From Candidatus Obscuribacter sp. (GTDB lineage: Bacteria > Cyanobacteriota > Vampirovibrionia > Obscuribacterales > Obscuribacteraceae): a stretch of 64,000 nt of DNA. Position numbers and translations under genes: made by a program. How positions within the stretch are numbered: the stretch's first letter is position 1; every line of letters begins with the position of its first letter. The notes under the pieces were generated by a model that had not been told where the DNA came from, did no database searches, and was given only the letters and a program-made list of their open reading frames with translations. The stretch spans positions 4,960,001-5,024,000 of the forward strand of contig JADJQZ010000001.1 of NCBI GenBank assembly GCA_016712465.1. The letters run 5' to 3'. Shown piece by piece: positions 56,740 to 64,000 of this stretch.

Positions 56740-58073
56740 GCGCCAGCCAGAGACTCTATCTTCTGGCAATCCTGGCGATTGTGCCCATGGCTGCGGCAGC
56801 CTGGTCGGCCGATCTGGTCAAAATCGGACTGGCCCTGGATCTGATCTTGCTTCTGGCTTTTCTCATCGACAGACAGATAACGCCGCCCCCAAGTACCATA
56901 GACGCCCGCCGCGACATGGACGATAGGCTGTCCATCGGTCGGGATAACGATGTGGTGCTCACCATCAGCTACAAAGGCGGCATACCTATCTCTTGTCTGG
57001 TAAAAGATGACAGCCCGGAGGGCATTGAAAAGTCAGCCTCGCTCTTGTCGGTTCAACTGGAACCCGGTCAAGAAACGAGGGCAGCATACAGACTGAGCCC
57101 CAGGCGCAGAGGCAGCTATCAATTTGGTCAGATCAATCTTCGCTACAGGAGCCGACTGGGACTTTTCTACTATGAGCGAAAAATCCAGGCGCAAGCCAAG
57201 ATCAAAGTTTATTCCGATCTGAAGGCGCTGCACGATTTATCCATCAAACTCTCGCATTCCTCCGAACTGGGCGAACTGCACCAGCGCAAGCGCGGGCAGG
57301 GCACCGACTTCGCCTCCCTGAAGGAATACAGCTCCGGAGACGATTGCAAGGCCATCGACTGGCGCGCCACGGCCAGGCGTGATCGGCCGGTGATTCGCAC
57401 CTACGAAGCCGAGCAGGAACAGCGGCTACTTATCCTGGTGGATGCAGGCAGAATGATGGTTTCCGATCTGGAAGGTTTAAGCCGCTTCGATAGGGCGCTC
57501 AATGCCGCTCTCTGCCTCGCGCTTACAGGACTCAGCCACAACGACCAGGTAGGCATAGGCATCTTCGCCGACAAACCCCTGCTCTACCTGCCGCCCAAGC
57601 GCGGCAAGCCTTACATGCACCGCATTCTGGAGGGTACTTTTGCAGTGGAACCGCGCATGGTCGAACCAGACTACGCCGGTATCCTCTCCTATTTCGCCTC
57701 CGCCCAGAAGGGTCGCTCCCTGATGGTGGTGCTCACGGACCTGACTGACCCCACCGGCTCCCAGGCCCTCCTGAGCGGTCTGGCCAATCTCGCCCCCAGA
57801 CACCTGCCCTTTTGCGTGACGCTCAAGGACAGACAGGTTCAAAAATTCGCCTCGCAAGATCTGGTGGCGGCAGAGAAATCATCGGCGCACAAAGGCGACA
57901 TCATTAACAAGATTTATCAAAAGGCAGTAGCACTAGACCTAACCAGTCAGCGGGAGCTAGCTTTAAGCGTACTGACGCGGCGAGGCTGCCTGGTGCTGGA
58001 CGCCGCTCCACAGGAATTATCGGATCGACTTGTGGAAAAATATATAGAGGTCAAATCAAGGGGGAGATTGTAA
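56736..58073 (+). CDS. DUF58 / VWA-like membrane protein
   Basis: The 445-aa product has two N-terminal hydrophobic helices (residues about 5-45), a beta-rich part, and the DUF58 hallmark SLKEYSSGDDCKAIDWRATAR (in one run just over the limit, so key residues are D-D-x-R-x-I-D-W-x-x-x-A-R), followed by a von Willebrand A-like domain that starts LLILVDAGRMM; the metal-site DxSxS is replaced by DAGRM. It works with MoxR. ATG overlaps the moxR stop as ATGA. Confidence 0.9.
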   Translation: MSASQRLYLLAILAIVPMAAAAWSADLVKIGLALDLILLLAFLIDRQITPPPSTIDARRDMDDRLSIGRDNDVVLTISYKGGIPISCLVKDDSPEGIEKSASLLSVQLEPGQETRAAYRLSPRRRGSYQFGQINLRYRSRLGLFYYERKIQAQAKIKVYSDLKALHDLSIKLSHSSELGELHQRKRGQGTDFASLKEYSSGDDCKAIDWRATARRDRPVIRTYEAEQEQRLLILVDAGRMMVSDLEGLSRFDRALNAALCLALTGLSHNDQVGIGIFADKPLLYLPPKRGKPYMHRILEGTFAVEPRMVEPDYAGILSYFASAQKGRSLMVVLTDLTDPTGSQALLSGLANLAPRHLPFCVTLKDRQVQKFASQDLVAAEKSSAHKGDIINKIYQKAVALDLTSQRELALSVLTRRGCLVLDAAPQELSDRLVEKYIEVKSRGRL

Positions 58074-58101
58074 GCTGAGTAACCTGTTCTTCGCAAGTTT
58101 C

Positions 58102-60204
58102 GTGATGCTCTTTGCTGAGACCATGGCGATTCGCTGGTTGGGCATAGAGATTCCGGTTTTACGAGCCTTCCCTAACTTAATCTTGATGCTGGTCTTCATC
58201 GGCGCTTCCGCCGGCATTGCACAGCCTGATAGAAAAGTTTCCAAAGTGAAACTTACCTGCGCCCTGCTCTGCTTAATCGGCTCGGTGATAATCGTGCCCA
58301 TAACGGGTCTCAAAGACCTCTCTCTGCGCATCGAAGAAAATAATTCAACGGCAGCCGTCATAGCCGGACTGACGCTCATTTCACTGAACGCCTTAAGCTT
58401 ACTGACAATCTTCAAGGAGATTGGCACCACGGTCGGAGAAGGTTTCAAAAATCGCCCGCCCCTCTCAGCCTATTCCATCAATTTGCTCGGCTCCATGTTC
58501 GGAGTGCTGGCCTTTGCCGCCTGCTGCTTCCTGAACACACCGCCCTGGGTCTGGCTTTTGATAGCCGGACTGGGCACATTTGCCTACAATCGCAGCCGCG
58601 CCCTGCTACTTCTCCTGGCACCACTAGTAGTAGCAAGTTACTTCAGCGCCCAGGGAGCCTTCTGGTCACCTTACGGCAAACTGGAAGTTAAGAACTTCAA
58701 TGTACCGGCAGGAAGCATCTTCGGCCAGGGCAATTACATGCTTTTCTGCAACAACCTTTATTTCCATTCGGCCACTCATGTTCCCGATCCTGAAACTTTC
58801 GCCGCCAGAGAAGCAGCAAGGCAGACAGCCAATCAGCAAACACCGGAGAGCGCCGAGGCGAAGAAGGACGAGGAGCATCTACTCATCCACGCCTACAAAT
58901 GGATGAAACTACCCTACCGCTTCGCCCCCCATCACGAAGACGTACTTATTCTTGGTTCCGGCTCCGGCAATGACACGGCCTTTGCCCTCAAACAGGCCCG
59001 CGACTTGAAGAAACTGGATGCCGTGGAAATCGATCCGATCATCGGCAACTTCGGCCGCACCATCCATCCGGACAAGCCTTACTTAGACGAGAAAGTAAAT
59101 CTGAAAGTGGATGATGCCAGGTCACACCTGCACCGCACTGACTTAGACAAACGCTATGACATTATCAACTTCGCCTACTTAGACCCGGGTGGAACTCTTA
59201 ATACGGCTTCATTCATGCGAGTAGACAACTATGTCTTCACAGTGGAAAGCATCAAAGACGCCCTTTCGTTACTGAAAGATGACGGCATTGTCTCTATGAG
59301 CTTTGCCACCGGTGCCGACCACCCCGTCACGGCTCGCCTCTACAACACCATCAAGGCAGCCTGGGGCAAGCCGCCCCTCACCATGTGCGAAGACAGCTTT
59401 TCCAGTTGCATCTTTCTCTTCGGTCCAGGCATGGAAAAGAATCCGGAGCGAGTACAGTCCCTCATCAAAGAGTCCCTTCAGGACGATAAAGAGCTGAAAC
59501 TCTGGCAGCCCAATGCCGCTCAAGCCGCCATGCGGGTAGCCAGCGATGACTGGCCGTTTCTCTATCTGCAATTTGACACCACTGGTCTCATCCTCTACAG
59601 CACGTTCCTGCTCTTCACCATCATCATTCCCGTGCCCTTCCTCTTCAAAGTGGAAAAGTCCTCGGTGCTTGCCCCGCAGTGCTTCGCCATGTTCGTTCTG
59701 GGAGAAGCTTTCATGCTTATGGAAACGAAGTGCTGCACTGAACTCTCACTGCTCTATGGCAACACCTGGCTGGTCAGTTCGGTGGTCATCTTCTCATTCC
59801 TGACACTGGGCTTTCTGGCAAACCTGCTGGTCTTGAAGCTGGAAAACAAAAAATTGACCCGCATCCTGCCCCTGGTTTATCTATCGCTGTCGGTCTTATT
59901 GCTGGCCGACTTCTTCCTTTCCATGCGCAGCATAGCCCTGCCGGCAGCCGGCGCCAAGCCGCTCACGACGCTTCTGACCTGCCTACCCGTATTTTTCGGC
60001 GGGCTGCTCTATTCTTCTCACTTTAAGACCGTCAAGGATGCCAACATGGCGCTGGCCGCCAACTTACTGGGTGTCACTTTTGGTGGTCTGCTGGAGAATC
60101 TGTGCGTTGTAGGCGGCATCAAGAGCTTGAGTCTACTCACGCTCATTCTCTACCTGCTGTCGGCACTGCCCCTGATCAAAGGGAAAGCCGATAGTAAAAA
60201 CTAG
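58102..60204 (+). CDS. Spermidine-synthase-like domain membrane protein
   Basis: The product of about 700 aa has six N-terminal membrane segments, a soluble Rossmann-type spermidine-synthase-like domain (about residues 270-480; VLILGSGSGNDTAFAL, AVEIDPIIG, VDDARSHL) and a further set of membrane segments. Similar multi-span proteins are widespread, but their substrate is not known. GSGSGND replaces the usual GGGDG, so aminopropyl transfer is doubtful. GTG 58102 lacks a ribosome site; a CTG at 58075 preceded by GGGGGAG is an attractive non-standard start and would complete the first helix. Confidence 0.8.
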   Translation: MMLFAETMAIRWLGIEIPVLRAFPNLILMLVFIGASAGIAQPDRKVSKVKLTCALLCLIGSVIIVPITGLKDLSLRIEENNSTAAVIAGLTLISLNALSLLTIFKEIGTTVGEGFKNRPPLSAYSINLLGSMFGVLAFAACCFLNTPPWVWLLIAGLGTFAYNRSRALLLLLAPLVVASYFSAQGAFWSPYGKLEVKNFNVPAGSIFGQGNYMLFCNNLYFHSATHVPDPETFAAREAARQTANQQTPESAEAKKDEEHLLIHAYKWMKLPYRFAPHHEDVLILGSGSGNDTAFALKQARDLKKLDAVEIDPIIGNFGRTIHPDKPYLDEKVNLKVDDARSHLHRTDLDKRYDIINFAYLDPGGTLNTASFMRVDNYVFTVESIKDALSLLKDDGIVSMSFATGADHPVTARLYNTIKAAWGKPPLTMCEDSFSSCIFLFGPGMEKNPERVQSLIKESLQDDKELKLWQPNAAQAAMRVASDDWPFLYLQFDTTGLILYSTFLLFTIIIPVPFLFKVEKSSVLAPQCFAMFVLGEAFMLMETKCCTELSLLYGNTWLVSSVVIFSFLTLGFLANLLVLKLENKKLTRILPLVYLSLSVLLLADFFLSMRSIALPAAGAKPLTTLLTCLPVFFGGLLYSSHFKTVKDANMALAANLLGVTFGGLLENLCVVGGIKSLSLLTLILYLLSALPLIKGKADSKN

Positions 60205-61724
60205 ACGATGCCTTTGTCGCAGGCATATTTAACAAGAGCGGTTCGGCTCTTCAGCTTCAGTTTCTTGCGAATGCGAGAAGCGTGTAGTTCCACGGTGGAT
60301 TCAGTCAGGAAAAGACGCTGGGCGATTTCCTTGTTGGCATAGCCGGAGCTGATCAGGCGCAACACTTCAAGCTCTCTGGCGGACAAACTGGCCGTTTCGA
60401 CTGTTTCAGGTACGCTTCGCTCCTCCGCTCTACCGACACGAGGCAAATGCGACACCATATCCAGTGCCGAAGTAAGTTGCTCGGTGACATTGCTGATCAG
60501 ACTGAGATGGAAGAGCTGGTGCTGACTTTCCTCATAAGTGGCGGAATGGGTGAGGGCAATGGCCGCCTGCGAAGCTAGCGTATCCAGACCATCCAATTCA
60601 GTTTTATCCCAGAGTCGTTTATGGGCATCTACCAGTACCACTACTCCAAAAAGCTGGTCCTGGCAGTAAAGCGGTGCCCCAGCCAGACTGACGATACCGC
60701 CGAAACTAAGCACATCGTATTGCTCTTCGGTAATGGCACCGGCGGCCAGAAGTTCGGAAACATCGCCGTAGGCAGTGCACCGGTGCCGCAGCAATTGCAC
60801 GGCAAAGAGGGGAAACTGGTTGGTGCGACCCAGCCCCAGGGGAGACAGGTCGGGATCTTCGTACTCGTGGCAAACCAATTCAGGCGCGCCCGGGCTAGTG
60901 CGAACCACCAGACAACGGCTCGGTCTGAGACCGCGCCCCAGGCTGTCCACCAGGGTCTGCAAAATACAATCGCGATCGAGCGAGAGATGCAATTTGCAAA
61001 TAGCCTGACGGAGCCACAATTCAGCGCTCAAACGCCGTGACATCTCGGAGATGGCCGGCGGCTCGTCTATCCTTGGCGCTCCCTGGGAAGAAGAAAGAAC
61101 GGGAGACACCAGGGCAGCGAAAATGTTGGCTGCCGCCTTTAGCTGAGTGAGACTCTCGGACCCCCTCTCGCACGGTTGGCAGACAAGTAGAAGTAAACCC
61201 AGTATGCGGCTCTGGGGCTTCGATGCGGTGGCGTCTCCTGCCACCGGCACCAACAAACCGTGCACAGACTCCGGCCGACCAGCAAGACGCATGCGCGGCA
61301 ACGGCTGAGGACGGGCCTTGAGGGCCTGCACCTGCTCCTCACCCAGTTCTATAGGTTCACCCAGAGACAATTGCAAAAGGTGATCCGGTTCGGCGGCAAG
61401 CAGCAGGGACCGCTCCCGGGACTGTTCGCAATCGACTTTATGACCGTGGCTATCACCGCCGCCCAGCAAACGACTTAAGACCAGGCCTTCCTCGGTTCGC
61501 CCGCAAAGAAAGCTCAATGGCATCTCCGCCGAGCCGTCAACTCGTAGCGGAACATACAAGCTTAAATTCGGCAAATTCAAATGTTCCGCCAATTGCATCA
61601 GGCAATCGGTCAGTTCAGCCCAGTCAATCTCTCTTTCACCGCCGCTCCCCTGAGCGTACGGACCCCGACAGATGCGTTGCCCAATCCGACTGAGGAGAGC
61701 AAGTATGTCTTTTGACGCCGTCAT
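60201..61724 (-). CDS. GAF-domain LuxR-family transcriptional regulator
   Basis: From ATG 61724 the product is about 507 aa (an in-frame TTG at 61754 is an alternative). It has one or two GAF-like domains (the clearest about residues 240-400) and a C-terminal LuxR-type helix-turn-helix (LSARELEVLRLISSGYANKEIAQRLFLTESTVELH, key residues E-x-E-V-L, N-K-E-I-A, S-T-V). The GAF part probably senses a small ligand and controls DNA binding. The stop lies in the same CTAG as that of the convergent gene. Confidence 0.88.
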   Translation of the reverse strand: MTASKDILALLSRIGQRICRGPYAQGSGGEREIDWAELTDCLMQLAEHLNLPNLSLYVPLRVDGSAEMPLSFLCGRTEEGLVLSRLLGGGDSHGHKVDCEQSRERSLLLAAEPDHLLQLSLGEPIELGEEQVQALKARPQPLPRMRLAGRPESVHGLLVPVAGDATASKPQSRILGLLLLVCQPCERGSESLTQLKAAANIFAALVSPVLSSSQGAPRIDEPPAISEMSRRLSAELWLRQAICKLHLSLDRDCILQTLVDSLGRGLRPSRCLVVRTSPGAPELVCHEYEDPDLSPLGLGRTNQFPLFAVQLLRHRCTAYGDVSELLAAGAITEEQYDVLSFGGIVSLAGAPLYCQDQLFGVVVLVDAHKRLWDKTELDGLDTLASQAAIALTHSATYEESQHQLFHLSLISNVTEQLTSALDMVSHLPRVGRAEERSVPETVETASLSARELEVLRLISSGYANKEIAQRLFLTESTVELHASRIRKKLKLKSRTALVKYACDKGIV

Positions 61725-62133
61725 CGTTCCATTCCAGGGCGGAGTAAACCCCAACCGTCCCAGGGGTTAGCCCCTAAGGAAACCATACCTTTCTAACATA
61801 GCCGATCCCGAGCCCCACGGGGGCGTCTTCTGAGCTAAAGCGCCGAGGGAGCGCAGGCCTTGAGCCCCATGGGTTTTCCCTATATGCCGGAATTATCGAT
61901 TAAGAAGCCAGGAACTGAGAGCCCTCGCCGGCCGGTCTATAGCGGACAGCTGCCCAGAAAAGGGGCAAATCACAGAATTAATATTAATCAGACGTTTCCA
62001 AGCGCAAGCAGCCACGCCCGAGTTGCCATAAATTCAGCGTTTTCCCATCTTCCCCTTGGGAACTTATTGGTATAGAATTAATCTATCACTATATCTATCT
62101 AGGTATATGTTTCGCATACCGGGTTTATTTCTC
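61725..62133. other. Intergenic region
   Basis: About 400 bp contain several short GC-rich hairpins (for example AGGGG-TTAG-CCCCT at 61771-61784) and an AT-rich stretch at 62068-62105 that may hold the promoter of the HExxH gene. No gene was recognised. Confidence 0.35.
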
Positions 62134-62727
62134 ATGCCTCGAAAAACGGATTCTGAACAAAGCAAAGCAAAGGCTAAGGCCGCCAAGTCCTCTTTGAGAA
62201 ATCTCAAAAGGCAGTTTGGCAAACGCATGGTTGAAACCCTGCTGAAATCACCCACTCTCATTGACGACATCGACAAGATCAGAGCCGCCGGCGTTCGCAT
62301 TCGCCTGGTGGACGGGCCCTGCCGGGCCTATTACGACAGAAAGAAGCGCACCATCTACATCGGCCGCTGGTGTCCGCGTAATTACAAGCTGATAAGTATC
62401 GCCCACGAATTCGTACACGCTCTGGTCAAGCCGACCTTAGACCCGATTCCGGGTAAGACCGGCCGGCAGGAATTCATCAATCGCTGCCTGGAAGAAGAAA
62501 CAGAAGCGATCGTGCACGAAATCGAGATAGTCAAAGAGCTTATCAAAGCCGGCACTCCGGTTGATCCCAAAGAGCTGGAATGGCTGAAGCGCTATCGCCG
62601 CGGTGGCCGCAAAGCAATCCGCAAGGCGCTGGAAAAAACTATCACTTCCACCACCGGCGAAGATTATCCGGAGTATTACGGTTCCTGGTACGACGAAATC
62701 GTACCGCCGGCGCAGCGTATTCCCTGA
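62134..62727 (+). CDS. Small putative zinc metallopeptidase (HExxH)
   Basis: From ATG 62134 the product is 197 aa. It is basic and has ISIAHEFVHALVKP (HExxH) and a downstream acidic EEETEAIVHEIEIV helix that can supply the third ligand, as in small zincin-like proteins. No signal peptide is seen with this start; an upstream ATG at 62107 would add a short hydrophobic stretch. The substrate is unknown. The gene stands alone between divergent or convergent neighbours. Confidence 0.7.
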   Translation: MPRKTDSEQSKAKAKAAKSSLRNLKRQFGKRMVETLLKSPTLIDDIDKIRAAGVRIRLVDGPCRAYYDRKKRTIYIGRWCPRNYKLISIAHEFVHALVKPTLDPIPGKTGRQEFINRCLEEETEAIVHEIEIVKELIKAGTPVDPKELEWLKRYRRGGRKAIRKALEKTITSTTGEDYPEYYGSWYDEIVPPAQRIP

Positions 62728-62755
62728 GCCGCATAGCAGACCGAAAGCTCTAAAT

Positions 62756-63673
62756 TCAGACCGAATAAGCCAGGCTGGGGAAAATCTCTCCGTCTTCCGA
62801 CGTATCCAGGGAGAAGGGCTCGGCTGTGAGGGCGGAAGCGTCCGGCACCAGCCGACGAATTTCTTCCGCTACGGCATGGGCCTGGGGTATACGGCTATGC
62901 AAGTGGATGGTCTCAAACTCCAGGGGCACCCGTGTGCCATCGGAGGCAGTCACCTCGCCATGGCGCAAGAGGCTGTTGACTTGCTTCATTACTTCCTGCG
63001 GGGTCTTAAGCATGGCTCGGGAATGGGTGTGGGGCAAAAGATTGCCATTGGCATCATAGGCCCTGTCGACCCAGGCTTCTCCGGCCACCCGCAAACCAGC
63101 CCGCTCGCCGCTTGCCAACAAGATATTACCGGCCGGACCAAGCAGAACCAACCAGCGGTCGTATTCAGCGATAGCCCGGGCAACGATGGTGGCGATGCGG
63201 ATGTCGTGGCTCATCTGACGATAGAGGAAGCCGTGCGGACGCACCTGAGTGATCTCAAGACCGAAGGTACGGGCCAGACCAGAAAGGGCCCCTAGCTGAT
63301 AAAGCACCGAGGCGCGCAGTTCAGATGAGCTGAGGTGAATTTCACGTCTGCCGAAACCGGCCAGATCGGGATAACCGATGTGAGCCCCGAGAGCCAAACC
63401 ATAATAGCGAATGCTTTCCAGAGCCGCTTCCATCAGGGAAGGATCGCCTGAGTGAGCGCCGCAAGCAACGTTCGCCGATGTGACGAAGGGCAAGATCTCC
63501 TGCTCTCCATCTACACGGTAGGGTCCGAAACCTTCACCGATATTGGTGTTAATGTCATAGCCACGAGGAAGTAAAATGCGCGAACCGGCACCTTGAAGCA
63601 CTGGAGCAGGGGCTGGACCAGCCTCTCTCACATTTCTGTCGCCACGACCCTTCTGATGCTTTGTTCTTCGCAT
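62756..63673 (-). CDS. pxpA: LamB/YcsF family protein, 5-oxoprolinase subunit A
   Basis: The 305-aa product has the YcsF/PxpA motifs INTNIGEGFG, SANVACGAHSGDPSLM, GAHIGYPDLAGFGRREI, VRPHGFLYRQM and AGEAWVDRAY. PxpA works with PxpB and PxpC in ATP-dependent cleavage of 5-oxoproline. No pxpB or pxpC is in the window. The N-terminus is about 40 residues longer than the usual start (which begins near D-I-N). ATG 63673 follows AAGGAGCAGGAG, which decides it. Confidence 0.85.
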   Translation of the reverse strand: MRRTKHQKGRGDRNVREAGPAPAPVLQGAGSRILLPRGYDINTNIGEGFGPYRVDGEQEILPFVTSANVACGAHSGDPSLMEAALESIRYYGLALGAHIGYPDLAGFGRREIHLSSSELRASVLYQLGALSGLARTFGLEITQVRPHGFLYRQMSHDIRIATIVARAIAEYDRWLVLLGPAGNILLASGERAGLRVAGEAWVDRAYDANGNLLPHTHSRAMLKTPQEVMKQVNSLLRHGEVTASDGTRVPLEFETIHLHSRIPQAHAVAEEIRRLVPDASALTAEPFSLDTSEDGEIFPSLAYSV

Positions 63674-63847
63674 CTCCTGCTCCTTGCGCCGCCAGCTGCA
63701 CAATACCTGTTTGAGTTATAAGGCGGAGTTTGATTTTATCAAGAATCGGGTCATTTAGTGATGTCAGGCTTTTCCCTATGGCGTAGTATGAAGTTGGGAT
63801 TAGAATGGTGTTATCAGAAAATACCGTTCAGGCGAGGCAGTCACTCT

Positions 63848-64000
63848 ATGACCAGAGTCTCCATACACAAGAGCAAGGGCCGGGAAGCCGGTCTGAAAGC
63901 TCGCGCTCTCTTGTGCGGCGGTTTCACCTTGCTGATGGCGCTGAGTTTGAACCTCGGTCAGTCGGCCCAGCCCGGTCAGGCCGTCATGGGAAGCCTGGAC
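63848..64000 (+). CDS. Start of a putative secreted protein (cut by window end)
   Basis: The frame from ATG 63848 runs to the window edge. The first 35 residues form a signal-peptide-like sequence (KARALLCGGFTLLMALSL, then SAQPGQA). A GAGGC lies 12 bp upstream. A second open frame from ATG 63805 overlaps it, but its product does not look like a protein. The function cannot be told from 51 codons. Confidence 0.5.
   Translation, partial: MTRVSIHKSKGREAGLKARALLCGGFTLLMALSLNLGQSAQPGQAVMGSLD

Noticed and set aside
63805..64000. Alternative plus-strand frame from ATG 63805 to the window edge
   Set aside because: It is open only because the window is short; its product is Arg/Ser-rich without features, while the overlapping frame from 63848 begins with a plausible signal peptide.

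Overview
The window comes from a bacterial chromosome of roughly balanced base composition. It has Gram-negative-style surface machinery (Tad/Flp-like pseudopilins, LysM) and long secreted or surface proteins of low complexity. Glycogen breakdown is placed beside a phosphoketolase. The best match I can suggest is a non-photosynthetic member of the Cyanobacteriota (Melainabacteria/Obscuribacterales type); this rests on general resemblance and is an inference. No rRNA or tRNA gene was recognised.

Left part (1-19.7 kb). A minus-strand EF-hand/proline-rich surface protein is followed by a minus-strand Wadjet-type defence operon (jetA-jetB-jetC-jetD, 10.75 to 2.9 kb), whose jetA is cut in two by one in-frame TAA. 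Then come plus-strand genes for large leaderless accessory proteins: a His-rich protein with a decayed metallopeptidase-like motif, an unknown 184-aa protein, a LysM/PP2C phosphatase fusion, and a proline-rich protein sharing a ~170-aa domain with the first gene. An IS3-family remnant and two small TPR-like genes lie between them.

Middle part (19.7-42 kb). Five tandem paralogues encode proteins with a TadE-like membrane N-terminus and a C-terminal beta-sandwich that resembles LecA-type lectins. They form a mosaic of shared blocks, and the fourth copy is frameshifted at a CAAC tract. A TadG-like protein follows, then two small MshEN-like or unknown proteins, an OmpR-type response regulator, a sensor kinase, a subtilase plus TadE/TadG-like operon, a membrane-protein cluster (DUF3592, TPR), and a duplicated pair of small unknown genes.

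Right part (42-64 kb) is housekeeping in character. glgP is divergent from xfp-glgX, giving a route from glycogen to acetyl-phosphate. Next are a GAF/HD-GYP signalling protein, a MoxR-DUF58-DUF4129-DUF4350 operon ending in a spermidine-synthase-like membrane protein, a GAF-LuxR regulator, a small HExxH protein, pxpA, and the start of a secreted protein.

The most striking non-coding signal is an 18-bp site made of two 7-bp half-sites exactly 11 bp apart (consensus near YYRACAC-N4-YYRACAC). It lies upstream of at least eight accessory genes on both strands. Its geometry is that of OmpR/PhoB-family operators, and an orphan OmpR-family regulator sits among the target genes.
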